Shown: piece after piece, positions 42,115 through 50,891 of the stretch | Numbering within the stretch: position 1 is the first letter of the stretch | Layout of the letters: each line of letters starts with the position of its first letter | From: Claveliimonas ammoniilytica | GTDB lineage: Bacteria; Bacillota; Clostridia; Lachnospirales; Lachnospiraceae | Direction: 5' to 3' | Assembly (NCBI RefSeq): GCF_025567415.1 | Contig: NZ_JAOQJV010000008.1 | Coordinates: 48,909 to 112,908 of the forward strand | DNA length: 64,000 nt | The notes under the pieces: generated by a model | What the model was told of the DNA's origin: nothing | The model's database searches: none | The model's input: only the letters and a program-made list of their open reading frames with translations | Translations under genes and position numbers: made by a program

Positions 42115-42879
42115 TTATTCATTTAATAACAGCTTTTTCGCATTCTCTTCCGTCTGACGGATCACTTCTTCTGCCGTAATCCCTTTCAGTCTGCTGATCT
42201 CCTCTGCCACATATCGGATGTAAGAAGAGTTATTCCGCTTACCGCGAAATGGTTCCGGAGCCATATACGGACAGTCCGTTTCCAGCACAATGGACTCCAG
42301 CGGAATTGCCTCAGCAACTTCTTTCAGCTTCTTGCCATTCTTGAATGTCACCACACCGCCGATACCGATGTGATAGCCCATTTTCACATACTCTTTTGCC
42401 ATTTCCAGCGAATACGAATAACAGTGGATAATACCCCTCAGTCCCTGACCATGTTCTTTCATGATCTCCATGGTATCTGCTGCCGCCGAACGGCTGTGGA
42501 TCATCACCGGAAGATCAAGCTCTCTTGCCAGATCAAGCTGACGGATGAACCATTTCTTCTGTACCTCATGTGGCTCATTGTCCCAGTAGTAATCCAGACC
42601 AATCTCACCGACAGCCACTACCTTATCCAGCTTGAACTGTTCTTTCATACGGGCAAATGTTTCTTCATTCAGGTCGCCTACTTCATCCGGATGTACGCCG
42701 ACTGCCGCATACATAAATGCATACTTCTGCGCCAGTTTCGTCACCTCAAAGCAGGATTCATAGGATGCTGCCACATTGACGATCATACCCACGCCTGCTT
42801 CTTTCATAGAAGCAAGCAGGATCTCACGGTCTTCATCAAACTGTTCACTGTCATAATGCGCATGCGTGTCAAATATCAT
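42115..42879 (-). CDS. tatD: TatD-family metal-dependent deoxyribonuclease
   Basis: 254 residues. Metal-binding motifs FDTHAHYDSEQF, GEIGLDYYWD, MIHSRSA, IHCYS and ETDCPYMAPEPFRGKRN are all present and mark a complete TatD/YcfH protein. It lies 20 bases behind metG in the same direction, a frequent pairing in Firmicutes, and shares its T-box-controlled message. Confidence 0.94.
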   Translation of the reverse strand: MIFDTHAHYDSEQFDEDREILLASMKEAGVGMIVNVAASYESCFEVTKLAQKYAFMYAAVGVHPDEVGDLNEETFARMKEQFKLDKVVAVGEIGLDYYWDNEPHEVQKKWFIRQLDLARELDLPVMIHSRSAAADTMEIMKEHGQGLRGIIHCYSYSLEMAKEYVKMGYHIGIGGVVTFKNGKKLKEVAEAIPLESIVLETDCPYMAPEPFRGKRNNSSYIRYVAEEISRLKGITAEEVIRQTEENAKKLLLNE

Positions 42880-42899
42880 ATTTCCTCCAGATATTCCTA

Positions 42900-44819
42900 T
42901 TAGCAGATTTCTGCTCCTGCAGGCATATTTTTCTCAGGTGTCATCAATGACAGGTTACCGTCTGCGTCCTCTGCACACAGCAGCATACCCTCAGACAGTA
43001 CTCCGGCAAGCTTCGCTGGCTTCAGGTTCACAAGAACCATAACCTTCTTACCTACCATCTCTTCTGCACTGTACTGTTTCTTAATACCAGATACGATCTG
43101 TTTTACCTGGCTTCCGATCTTCACCTGTGAACACAGCAGCTTCTTAGACTTCTTCACTTCCTCACAGGCAATGATCTCGCCTACCTGGAACTGCATTTTG
43201 CCAAAGTCGTCAAATGTGATCTCCGGTTTTGCTTCGATATCGATCACATCTTCCTCTTCCTTCTGCTCTGGCTCTTCCTGTACCGGCGGATGAAGCTCTT
43301 CGACTTTCTTCATAACCTCTTCAAGATCCAGTCTCTGGAACAGAATCTCAGGCTTCTCGGTTACTTTACCGTCGCCAAGCTGTGCCAGGATCTTCTCAGA
43401 TGTCTCAGGCATATATGGCTCCAGCTCTCTTGCACCGGCCTTGATGCTCTCGATCAGATTATACAGTACTGTCTCCAGACGATCCTTTGCAGCTTCGTCT
43501 TTTGCCAGTGCCCATGGCATCGTCTCATCAATATATTTGTTGCAGCGTTTGAACAGTGTAAAGATCTCTGTGATCGCATCTGCCACACGCAGTTCATCCA
43601 TCTTAGCTTCAACAGCTTTCGGCGTATTCTCTACAACAGCCTTCAGATCAGCATCTACATCTTCTGCGACACCCTTATCTGTCACGCTTCCACCAAAGTA
43701 TTTGTTCGTCATGGAAATGGTACGATTTACCAGGTTACCCAGTGTATTGGCAAGGTCTGAATTCAGACGCTCTACCATCAGCTCCCATGAAATCACACCA
43801 TCATTTTCAAATGGCATCTCATGCAGCACGAAGTAACGTACAGCATCCACGCCAAAGAAATCTACCAGTTCATCTGCATACAGCACATTTCCCTTAGATT
43901 TACTCATCTTACCATCACCCTGCAGCAGCCATGGATGTCCAAATACCTGTTTCGGTAATGGCTCACCCAGTGCCATCAGGAAGATTGGCCAGTAAATGGT
44001 ATGGAAACGGATAATATCTTTACCGATCAGATGCAGGTCTGCCGGCCAGTTCTTCTTGTACATTTCACTGCTGTTGCCATCTGCATCATATCCAATTCCG
44101 GTAATGTAGTTGGTCAGCGCATCCAGCCATACGTATACGACATGCTTGTCATCAAAGTCTACCGGGATTCCCCATTTGAAAGAAGTTCTGGATACACACA
44201 GATCCTGCAGTCCCGGAAGCAGGAAGTTGTTCATCATCTCATTCTTTCTGGATACCGGCTGAATAAATTCCGGATGTGTATTGATATGCTCGATCAGACG
44301 ATCTGCATACTTACTCATTTTGAAGAAATATGCCTCTTCCTGTGCAGGCTGAACCTCACGTCCGCAGTCCGGGCATTTACCGTCTACTAACTGAGACTCT
44401 GTCCAGAAAGACTCACATGGAGTACAATACATACCTTCATAAGATCCTTTGTAAATGTCTCCCTGATCATACAGTTTCTTAAAGATCTTCTGTACCTGTT
44501 TCTCATGATCCGGATCTGTCGTACGGATAAATTTGTCATAAGATGTATTCATCAGATCCCAGATTTCTTTAATCTGACCAGACACGTCATCTACAAATTC
44601 CTTAGGTGTTACACCGGCTTCTTCTGCCTTCAGTTCAATCTTCTGACCATGTTCGTCAGTACCTGTCTGGAAAAACACATCATATCCCTGTTTTCTCTTA
44701 TATCGTGCAATTGCATCAGCCAGCACGATCTCGTAAGTATTACCGATATGCGGCTTTCCTGAAGTATACGCAATCGCTGTAGTCATATAAAACTTTGGTT
44801 TACTACATTTTTCACACAT
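42900..44819 (-). CDS. metG: Methionyl-tRNA synthetase
   Basis: 639 residues. Class I signature PHIGNTYEIV (HIGH type) near residue 19, zinc knuckle CTPCESFW...CPDCG, KMSKSKGN catalytic loop near 300, the anticodon-binding helices, and a C-terminal EMAP/Trbp111 tRNA-binding domain (about 535-639, FDDFGKMQFQVGEII). An acidic linker (EEPEQKEEEDVIDIE) joins the last two. It is preceded by a T-box leader, so it is induced when tRNA-Met is uncharged. tatD follows in the same operon. Confidence 0.97.
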   Translation of the reverse strand: MCEKCSKPKFYMTTAIAYTSGKPHIGNTYEIVLADAIARYKRKQGYDVFFQTGTDEHGQKIELKAEEAGVTPKEFVDDVSGQIKEIWDLMNTSYDKFIRTTDPDHEKQVQKIFKKLYDQGDIYKGSYEGMYCTPCESFWTESQLVDGKCPDCGREVQPAQEEAYFFKMSKYADRLIEHINTHPEFIQPVSRKNEMMNNFLLPGLQDLCVSRTSFKWGIPVDFDDKHVVYVWLDALTNYITGIGYDADGNSSEMYKKNWPADLHLIGKDIIRFHTIYWPIFLMALGEPLPKQVFGHPWLLQGDGKMSKSKGNVLYADELVDFFGVDAVRYFVLHEMPFENDGVISWELMVERLNSDLANTLGNLVNRTISMTNKYFGGSVTDKGVAEDVDADLKAVVENTPKAVEAKMDELRVADAITEIFTLFKRCNKYIDETMPWALAKDEAAKDRLETVLYNLIESIKAGARELEPYMPETSEKILAQLGDGKVTEKPEILFQRLDLEEVMKKVEELHPPVQEEPEQKEEEDVIDIEAKPEITFDDFGKMQFQVGEIIACEEVKKSKKLLCSQVKIGSQVKQIVSGIKKQYSAEEMVGKKVMVLVNLKPAKLAGVLSEGMLLCAEDADGNLSLMTPEKNMPAGAEIC

Positions 44820-44871
44820 AATTCTCTCTCCTAACCCATTTTAAAATGTTTGAACAAACGTAATGTTACAA

Positions 44872-45182
44872 AAGAAAAACGCCTTCTCTGATCCTTTCAG
44901 ATCAAAGAAGACGATATCTATCGTGTTACCACTTCTCTTCACTCACAGCCTCACAGCAGGAGTCTCAACTGGTGCATCACACCATGACGCTGTAACGGGC
45001 GCACCCATTGCAGATTTACTGTATTATCTGGCATCATCTCTCCAACAAATGCCATTCCAGTTCATCTACACCACTCAGAAGCCATCTTCCGCAGTCTTCC
45101 ATCCATCCCTCTCAGCCTTATGGGACTTCTCTGTAGAACTTCCTTCTGCGTACTCTCTTCGTCATTGCGTTTGTCTAATCTA
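44872..45182 (-). promoter_or_regulatory. T-box riboswitch upstream of metG
   Basis: The minus-strand leader starts after TTGACT-N17-TACGAT (45212-45217 and 45189-45194) and opens with AATGACGAAGAGAGTA, a typical stem I start. The antiterminator bulge reads TGGTAACACG, close to the consensus UGGNACCGCG. The competing terminator is CTTCTTTGATC / GATCAGAGAAGG (44881-44911) followed by CGTTTTTC. The gene served is metG, so an AUG specifier is expected; GGATGGATGG near 45115 is a candidate but I did not fold the leader. The region between metG and the alanine symporter is fully occupied by this element. Confidence 0.85.
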
Positions 45183-45263
45183 ACAAAAATCGTAACACAT
45201 ATGCTTCTGAAAGTCAAGATGCGCGATTTCGCATAACGGCTTATTTTCAGCCGGAAACACACT

Positions 45264-46784
45264 CTAGTTTTTCTTCTCATATCCGAGCGCCGGATTCTCA
45301 TAATCTCCACGCTTCTTCTTTTCTTCTACATACTGATTCCATACACCGGCTTCATCCTCAATTCCGACCGTTGCCGGGTCAAACAGCGGATTCAGTCCCT
45401 GTGCTCTCTGCTTCTCATAATCCTTCACGATACGCATCAGTACCGGTGTCAGAAGCAGGATACTGAATGTATTTACCCACAGCATACATCCTACACCGAT
45501 ATCACCCATTGGCCAGATCGTATCTCCATCAATCAGAATACCAAACATACAGAATATTAGGAACAGAATACGTACAAATGTAACAACCCATTTATTTTCA
45601 CCAAATAAGTACTTACATGTTGACTCTAACTGATAAGAATATGACAGCATTGTTGTGAAAATAAAGATAAACAAGATTACCGCAAGCAGCATAGCTCCTG
45701 CCTGTCCGATCGTCGTTGCCATTGCTTCCTGCATAAATGCGATACCATACTGAATACCTTTCGCATGCTCTACTAACAGCACATCACCAACACCATCCGC
45801 AGCTACATTATAAGTACCCGCAAGAAGTACCGACAATCCTGTACAGGTACATACCAGAAGTGTATCCACATATACGGAAAATCCCTGAACCAATCCCTGT
45901 TTTACAGGATGGGATGTATCTGTCGTCGCAGAGATCAGCGGACTCATACCATTACCGGCATCGTTAGAGAAGAATCCTCTCTTAATTCCCCATGACAGCG
46001 CTGATCCTACGATTCCGCCAAATACCGCATCTTTACCAAATGCACTTGCAAAAATAGAACCAAATACGGATGGAATTCTTTCCGCATTCACGATCATAAT
46101 AATGACCATAACTAACAGATAAATGCCGCACATGATCGGTGCAAGGAACTCTGCTACCTGTCCGATTCGCTTGATACCACCCATAGTTACGACACCAACG
46201 ATAATTACCATTCCGATTCCTACTACTACAAATGGAATTCCAAATGCTCCCTTTACGGCAGTGGCTGCTGTCTGTGTCTGCATAGCCGGAAGCAGGAAGC
46301 CAGGTCCGATAAATACAGCGATACAGAATAACACGGCAAGAATCTTACCAAGTGTCTTATTCTTAATTCCCTTAGACATATAGAACGCCGGTCCTCCGGT
46401 CAGCTCTCCTAAGTTTCTCGTCTTGTATGCCTGACCAAGGATACACTCTACCATACCAGTAGATGCACCGAGAATCGCTGTGATCCACATCCAGAAAACG
46501 GCTCCCGGACCCCCCATAAAAATAGCAGTTGCTGTACCCGCAATATTACCGGTTCCGATACGTCCTCCTACAGTTGTTGCAAATGCCTGGAATGGTGACA
46601 GTGCTTTATCTTGTTTATTATCACCTTTCTCGAGCAGACATTTTGCCATATCCTTTACTCTGCGAACCTGCATTCCCTTCAACCGGACGGTAAACCATAC
46701 CGCAGCGATCATCAGGAATACACACATAACCGGATGCCATACAATGTCATTCACGGTATTCATTACTTTTACAAATAATTCCAT
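45264..46784 (-). CDS. Sodium:alanine symporter (AGCS family)
   Basis: About 506 residues with 9-11 membrane helices. Family motifs: FQAFATTVGGRIGTGNIAGT, TAIFMGGPGAVFWMW and KRGFFSNDAGNGMSPLISAT. It imports alanine or glycine with Na+. The start at 46784 (MELFVKVMNTVND) follows GGGGTAGAAAAT; a longer frame to 46850 is possible. The leader RNA includes AAAAGGAATGA, an 11-base match to the complement of the conserved stretch of the small RNA family in this window, so post-transcriptional control is possible. Confidence 0.9.
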   Translation of the reverse strand: MELFVKVMNTVNDIVWHPVMCVFLMIAAVWFTVRLKGMQVRRVKDMAKCLLEKGDNKQDKALSPFQAFATTVGGRIGTGNIAGTATAIFMGGPGAVFWMWITAILGASTGMVECILGQAYKTRNLGELTGGPAFYMSKGIKNKTLGKILAVLFCIAVFIGPGFLLPAMQTQTAATAVKGAFGIPFVVVGIGMVIIVGVVTMGGIKRIGQVAEFLAPIMCGIYLLVMVIIMIVNAERIPSVFGSIFASAFGKDAVFGGIVGSALSWGIKRGFFSNDAGNGMSPLISATTDTSHPVKQGLVQGFSVYVDTLLVCTCTGLSVLLAGTYNVAADGVGDVLLVEHAKGIQYGIAFMQEAMATTIGQAGAMLLAVILFIFIFTTMLSYSYQLESTCKYLFGENKWVVTFVRILFLIFCMFGILIDGDTIWPMGDIGVGCMLWVNTFSILLLTPVLMRIVKDYEKQRAQGLNPLFDPATVGIEDEAGVWNQYVEEKKKRGDYENPALGYEKKN

Positions 46785-47011
46785 ATTTTCTACCCCATTC
46801 ATTCCTTTTCTATCATTTGTATTTATCATACACCCAAATACCGAGCGCACTCTTTTTCAATTATAGCAGTAATCTATAATTGATGCAATTTAGATTTAAA
46901 GCAAATTTATTGCTCATCCGCATAAACCGCTGAATTTCTGTATTTTCTCCATATGCATGAGACCTGCTGTCTCCTGCATATCTATAGACAAAAACGATCA
47001 GGATACTCTTT

Positions 47012-48769
47012 ATGTCTAAAAAACGTTCTCTCATTGCTCTTCTGATTCTGGCTGTCTCTGCATTGACCGTGTGCTGTCTGTTAAGCTGCCGGATATATGC
47101 CGATGCGGATACAACATTCGACGCCTTTACCGATGCTCTCTTTCAGGAAGAGGTAAACAGCAACAGTATTACCCTTCACTATACACTGCAGAACCCGGAC
47201 AACTACGGAATAAGCAATCCCATCATTTCTTTCGGAAATTATTCCGTTTCTTCCTCTGATATCAGTACTGCTGCCGAAAATAATCTTGCCCAACTGAAAG
47301 ACATCCCTTATGCCGAACTCTCTCCTTCCAATCAGACCATCTGGAAACTTTTAGAGGATTCCTTCTCCAACACTCTGTCCGGAATTCCATATCTGTTATG
47401 CGAAGAACCCATCAGCCCTCTTACAGGGATTCAGACACAGCTTCCTATTTTATTATCTGAATATCAATTTGCTGATACCACAGATGTGGATACATATCTT
47501 GCCCTGCTGAAAACACTCCCGGAACACTTCGATTCTCTAACCGGTTTTGAAACGTCCAAAGCGGATGCCGGTCTGTTCATGGCATCCTCCACAGCCGATT
47601 CCGTGATCAAAGAATGTAATACCTTTCTTAATATGGGAAGCAGTAATTATCTTTACTCTTCCTTTGAAGATCGCATCAATAATCTCTCTGGCTGTTCTAC
47701 TGATACAAAAAAAGCTTATATTGCACAGAATGAATCCGCACTCAAAGAATATGTATTTCCCGCTTATCAGAATCTGATTACTGCATTGGAAACATTAAAA
47801 TCCAAAAGTGGCAGTTCCGGTGGACTATGCCGCCTTCCGGACGGTAAAAATTATTACCAGCATCTGGTCAAATGTGAAACCGGCTCTGATCGTTCCATAG
47901 ATGAATTGAAAGAACTGACCATGACACAGATCCAGTCGGATCTCATCGCCATGCAGACCGTTCTCACTTCGCCTGAATACGCTTCCAGAACAGATTCATC
48001 CAATTTAAGCGATACCACATTAGATGCATTCACCTTACAGGACTCAAACCCTGCTGCCATCCTAAACGATCTCCAACAGAAAACTGAACGATTCTTCCCA
48101 TCCATCGAAGCTGTGAATACGCAGGTAAAATACGTTCAAGCTGACGTGGCTGAATATGTGAGTCCGGCATTCTACATGGTTCCCGCTATCGATAACACCG
48201 AAGGGCAGACCATTTACATCAACTCGCTCCATCTGCCGGACGATCTGACTCTATTTACGACACTGGCACACGAAGGATTTCCCGGTCATCTGTATCAGCA
48301 TGTCTATTATGCATCCACAGATCCCGAGCCGATACGCAGTCTCTTAGACTGTGGCGGCTATACCGAAGGTTGGGCAACTTACACAGAAATGATAAGTTAT
48401 TACTTTTCCGGTTTGCCAAAAGACGAAGCATCCCTGCGCCAACACAATGCTTCCGTTCTGCTCGGTCTCTATGCTCTTGCAGATATCGGCATTCATTACG
48501 ACGGTTGGAATCGCAAAGATACCATCTCATTCTTCCGTGATTACAGTATTCAGGATGCGGCGACCATCTCAAAGATCTACGATCTGATCACCGCAGATCC
48601 GGCAAACTATCTCAAGTATTATATTGGTTACGTTGAATTTATGGAACTGAAAAAAGAAGCAATGAAAAAATGGGGAGATGATTTCTCACAGATTCGCTTC
48701 CATAAAGCGGTATTAGATGCTGGTCCGATGCCATTTTATCTCCTCAGAACAAATGTATTTGATAATTAA
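47012..48769 (+). CDS. Secreted DUF885-family putative metallopeptidase
   Basis: 585 residues. An N-terminal signal segment ends in LLSCRIYADAD, so it may be a lipoprotein. The rest matches DUF885 proteins: an alpha-helical protein with the zinc-type motif THEGFPGH-like LAHEGFPGHLYQ (about 415-428), a downstream glutamate in YTEGWATYTEM, and a C-terminal GYVEFMELKKEAM helix. The HExxxxH-plus-E geometry suggests a gluzincin-like peptidase, though activity is rarely tested in this family. Likely outside the cell. Single gene with its own promoter region. Confidence 0.82.
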   Translation: MSKKRSLIALLILAVSALTVCCLLSCRIYADADTTFDAFTDALFQEEVNSNSITLHYTLQNPDNYGISNPIISFGNYSVSSSDISTAAENNLAQLKDIPYAELSPSNQTIWKLLEDSFSNTLSGIPYLLCEEPISPLTGIQTQLPILLSEYQFADTTDVDTYLALLKTLPEHFDSLTGFETSKADAGLFMASSTADSVIKECNTFLNMGSSNYLYSSFEDRINNLSGCSTDTKKAYIAQNESALKEYVFPAYQNLITALETLKSKSGSSGGLCRLPDGKNYYQHLVKCETGSDRSIDELKELTMTQIQSDLIAMQTVLTSPEYASRTDSSNLSDTTLDAFTLQDSNPAAILNDLQQKTERFFPSIEAVNTQVKYVQADVAEYVSPAFYMVPAIDNTEGQTIYINSLHLPDDLTLFTTLAHEGFPGHLYQHVYYASTDPEPIRSLLDCGGYTEGWATYTEMISYYFSGLPKDEASLRQHNASVLLGLYALADIGIHYDGWNRKDTISFFRDYSIQDAATISKIYDLITADPANYLKYYIGYVEFMELKKEAMKKWGDDFSQIRFHKAVLDAGPMPFYLLRTNVFDN

Positions 48770-48852
48770 AATATATTTTTTATCTTTTCATGGCAAGTTT
48801 TCGTAATGTGTGTTATATTAATTATATATGATACTTTATTGTTGCTCTATAT

Positions 48853-49026
48853 AATGATGCCAGGGGCAAAAAGTCTAAATCCACATGAGCTTGCTCATAA
48901 GTGGATGAAAGACCTTGAGCCCCGCCCCAATATTCGCATAAAAGTGGGATGGTAATCCCACGATATGCGAATGATTGGGAGGATTGTGGGAGTGCAGAGC
49001 ACGAAACAATCTGCAGGCATCATAAT
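48853..49026. repeat. Structured interspersed repeat, long copy 2
   Basis: It starts ATGATGCCAGG and ends GGCATCAT. The left hairpin ATCCAC-ATGAGC / GCTCAT-GTGGAT matches copy 1. The middle stem is better paired here: CCAATATTCGCAT with ATGCGAATGATTGG around GTGGGAT / ATCCCAC. The right stem GATTGT-GTGC / GCAC-ACAATC is shared with both other copies. No reading frame. Confidence 0.75.
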
Positions 49027-49108
49027 CGGGGCTTTCACCTCAACATCACAGAATATCATTAGCTTACATAAAGGCTAATATTCGAGGCAGGCGAAGAAAG
49101 GAGTTATT

Positions 49109-49273
49109 ATGGAAGAAATGGGTATGACTAACGAACAATACAAAGGTATGCTTCTCGACGAGCTGGAAGACTGGCAGGAAGTTCGAGAACTGGCTTTGGA
49201 AACAAATAACGAAAAGATTTTGAAAAAAGCAGATCAACAGATTGCTAAAATTAATGAAAAAATAAAATTCTAA
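49109..49273 (+). CDS. 54-residue helical protein
   Basis: Too short for most gene callers but well formed: GAAAGGAG stands 7 bases before ATG 49109, and the frame closes with TAA. The protein (MEEMGMTNEQYKGMLLDELE, then DWQEVRELALETNNEKIL and a Lys-rich end) is acidic then basic and almost entirely helical, probably a coiled coil. Similar short proteins occur next to mobile genes in gut Clostridia, as far as I recall. It is flanked by the interspersed repeat on one side. A GC-rich stretch (GGGGAGGGTGGACC) follows. Function unknown. Confidence 0.6.
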   Translation: MEEMGMTNEQYKGMLLDELEDWQEVRELALETNNEKILKKADQQIAKINEKIKF

Positions 49274-49393
49274 ATTAAGGGACATCAAGGGGAGGGTGGA
49301 CCTGCCGCCACTCCCCCGACATTTTTAATATAACATATCTTACCGTATATTGGAACTATACTTCTTCTTTACTCTATCCAATATTTCCACGCA

Positions 49394-50455
49394 TTACATC
49401 CGTGAATCTCCGCGGTCGCTGACCAGCTGATAACCGACACTTGCTACTCTTCTGGACAGACATCCTCTACATTCCGCAGCCTCTTCACCCGTACAAATCT
49501 TATTGTCATACAGTTCATACTGCTTTCGGTTCTTCACCGGAGACAGATTCGGCATTACAACATTTGCTCCCGCCTGCAATCCTTTTTCACGTCCCAGCGG
49601 ATCCATTGTCCCCAGTGCCGTTGTCGCAGGAAGCAATACTCCCGGAAGCAATATCCGGATAATGGATAATAATAGTAACGTCCGCTCTACACTTCCGGCT
49701 TTTTCTTCTGCATATCTGGTGTCGTGATGCGGAATAAATGGTCCGATCCCTACCATATGAGGCTCCAGTTCTTTTAAGAAAACCAGATCCTCTGCCAGAT
49801 CTGAAATCTGTTGCCCCGGTGCACCTACCATAAATCCGGCGCCCACCTGATATCCAAGTTCTTTCAGATCATAAAGACATTGTTTGCGTTCCGATAATTT
49901 CATTTCTGCCGGATGAAGCTTCTGATACAGTTCATCACTCGCTGTCTCATGTCGAAGCAGGTATCTGTCCGCTCCCGCTTCTTTCCACAATCGGTATGTT
50001 TCTTTCGAATGTTCTCCTACAGACAATGTGATCGCACACTCCGGATACAACACCCGTATCTCCCGGACAATCTCCGCCAGTTTTTCATCTGTATAATACG
50101 GATCCTCGCCGCCCTGCAGCACAAATGTCCGAAATCCCAGTTCATATCCATTGGCACAGCAGTCAAGTATCTCCTCTTTCGTCAAACGATAGCGCTGTGC
50201 ATTTCTGTTACCATTTCTAATTCCGCAATAATAGCAGTTATTCCTGCAATAATTGGTAAATTCAATCAATCCACGGGTATAAACATCTGTGCCATAATAT
50301 TTTTTTTGAAGCCGAACTGCTTCCTCCTTTAGCTGCTCTCGGACCTGCACATCTGACTCTGCCAGCCGGATCAATTCTACATATTCTTCCTTTGTCAATT
50401 CATGTGTGTTGATAAATTTTTCTGCAATATTCATATTATCTATTCTATACATCAT
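49394..50455 (-). CDS. hydE: [FeFe]-hydrogenase maturase HydE (radical SAM)
   Basis: 353 residues. The radical SAM cluster motif is CRNNCYYCGIRNGN (CX3CX2C, about 70-83), with GYELGFRTFVLQGGEDPYY as the SAM-binding strand region. RHETASDELYQKLHP and GAPGQQISDLAEDL are typical of HydE rather than BioB or HydG; the C-terminus has a further cysteine pair. The enzyme helps build the dithiomethylamine bridge of the H-cluster, so it serves the hydrogenase at 5.6 kb. The exact start is unclear because neither ATG 50455 nor 50434 has a good ribosome site. Confidence 0.92.
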   Translation of the reverse strand: MMYRIDNMNIAEKFINTHELTKEEYVELIRLAESDVQVREQLKEEAVRLQKKYYGTDVYTRGLIEFTNYCRNNCYYCGIRNGNRNAQRYRLTKEEILDCCANGYELGFRTFVLQGGEDPYYTDEKLAEIVREIRVLYPECAITLSVGEHSKETYRLWKEAGADRYLLRHETASDELYQKLHPAEMKLSERKQCLYDLKELGYQVGAGFMVGAPGQQISDLAEDLVFLKELEPHMVGIGPFIPHHDTRYAEEKAGSVERTLLLLSIIRILLPGVLLPATTALGTMDPLGREKGLQAGANVVMPNLSPVKNRKQYELYDNKICTGEEAAECRGCLSRRVASVGYQLVSDRGDSRM

Positions 50456-50466
50456 TCAGAAAATGG

Positions 50467-50616
50467 TCAAACATCAATCATATTCTCATCACATTTTTGG
50501 GATTTTTTGGATAGACTAAACACATGTCCGATAATGATCAGAATGACTGTACCTGGAATGTGATCCTGTACCAGAGTATGTCCGGATTCAGTAATTAGAT
50601 GATTTCCAAACCGAAA
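50467..50616 (-). pseudogene. Possible 3' remnant of a membrane protein gene
   Basis: An open frame without start reads FRFGNHLITESGHTLVQDHI then PGTVILIIIGHVFSLSKK and stops at 50467. One hydrophobic helix and protein-like codon use suggest the tail of a membrane protein. The upstream part runs into the promoter region of small RNA B. I cannot name the family. Confidence 0.25.
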
Positions 50617-50657
50617 CAGTATTGAAATATGACAAAACAAGGTTTTATTTATGTTTT

Positions 50658-50732
50658 CGCAAGAACTTCTTAAGAAATTTTCTTTTTCTTTTAGATAAAG
50701 AACATATTTCTGTCATATTTCATCTATATACT
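50658..50732 (+). promoter_or_regulatory. Promoter of small RNA B
   Basis: CGCAAG-AACTT-CTTAAG (50658-50674), 52 bases, TATACT (50727-50732). The repeat CATATTT-CTGT-CATATTT (50703-50720) ends 6 bases before the -10. Confidence 0.65.
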
Positions 50733-50737
50733 ATAAG

Positions 50738-50881
50738 ACAGATAGTTGAAAGACCAACAACTATCTCCCTCATAAAGTTAACACTGTAGACCGATTACAG
50801 TGCACACTTTACTCTCATTCCTTTTAGATAACTATAACGACAAGAAACCCCTTCACAGCCAGCCACTGTGAAGGGGTTTTA
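50738..50881 (+). ncRNA. Small RNA family member B
   Basis: Hairpin 1: GATAGTTG / CAACTATC. Linker TCTCCCTCATAAAGT. Hairpin 2: AAAGT base with ACTGTA / TACAGT apex and ACTTT. Conserved unpaired CTCTCATTCCTTTTAGATAA. Terminator AACCCCTTCACAG / CTGTGAAGGGGTT with TTTT (50845-50880). Convergent with the MFS gene that ends at 50892. Confidence 0.72.
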
Positions 50882-50891
50882 CGTTATATAA

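Noticed and set aside
45062..45310. Minus-strand frame of 82 codons behind the alanine symporter
   Set aside because: It falls inside the T-box leader of metG and shows no protein-like features.
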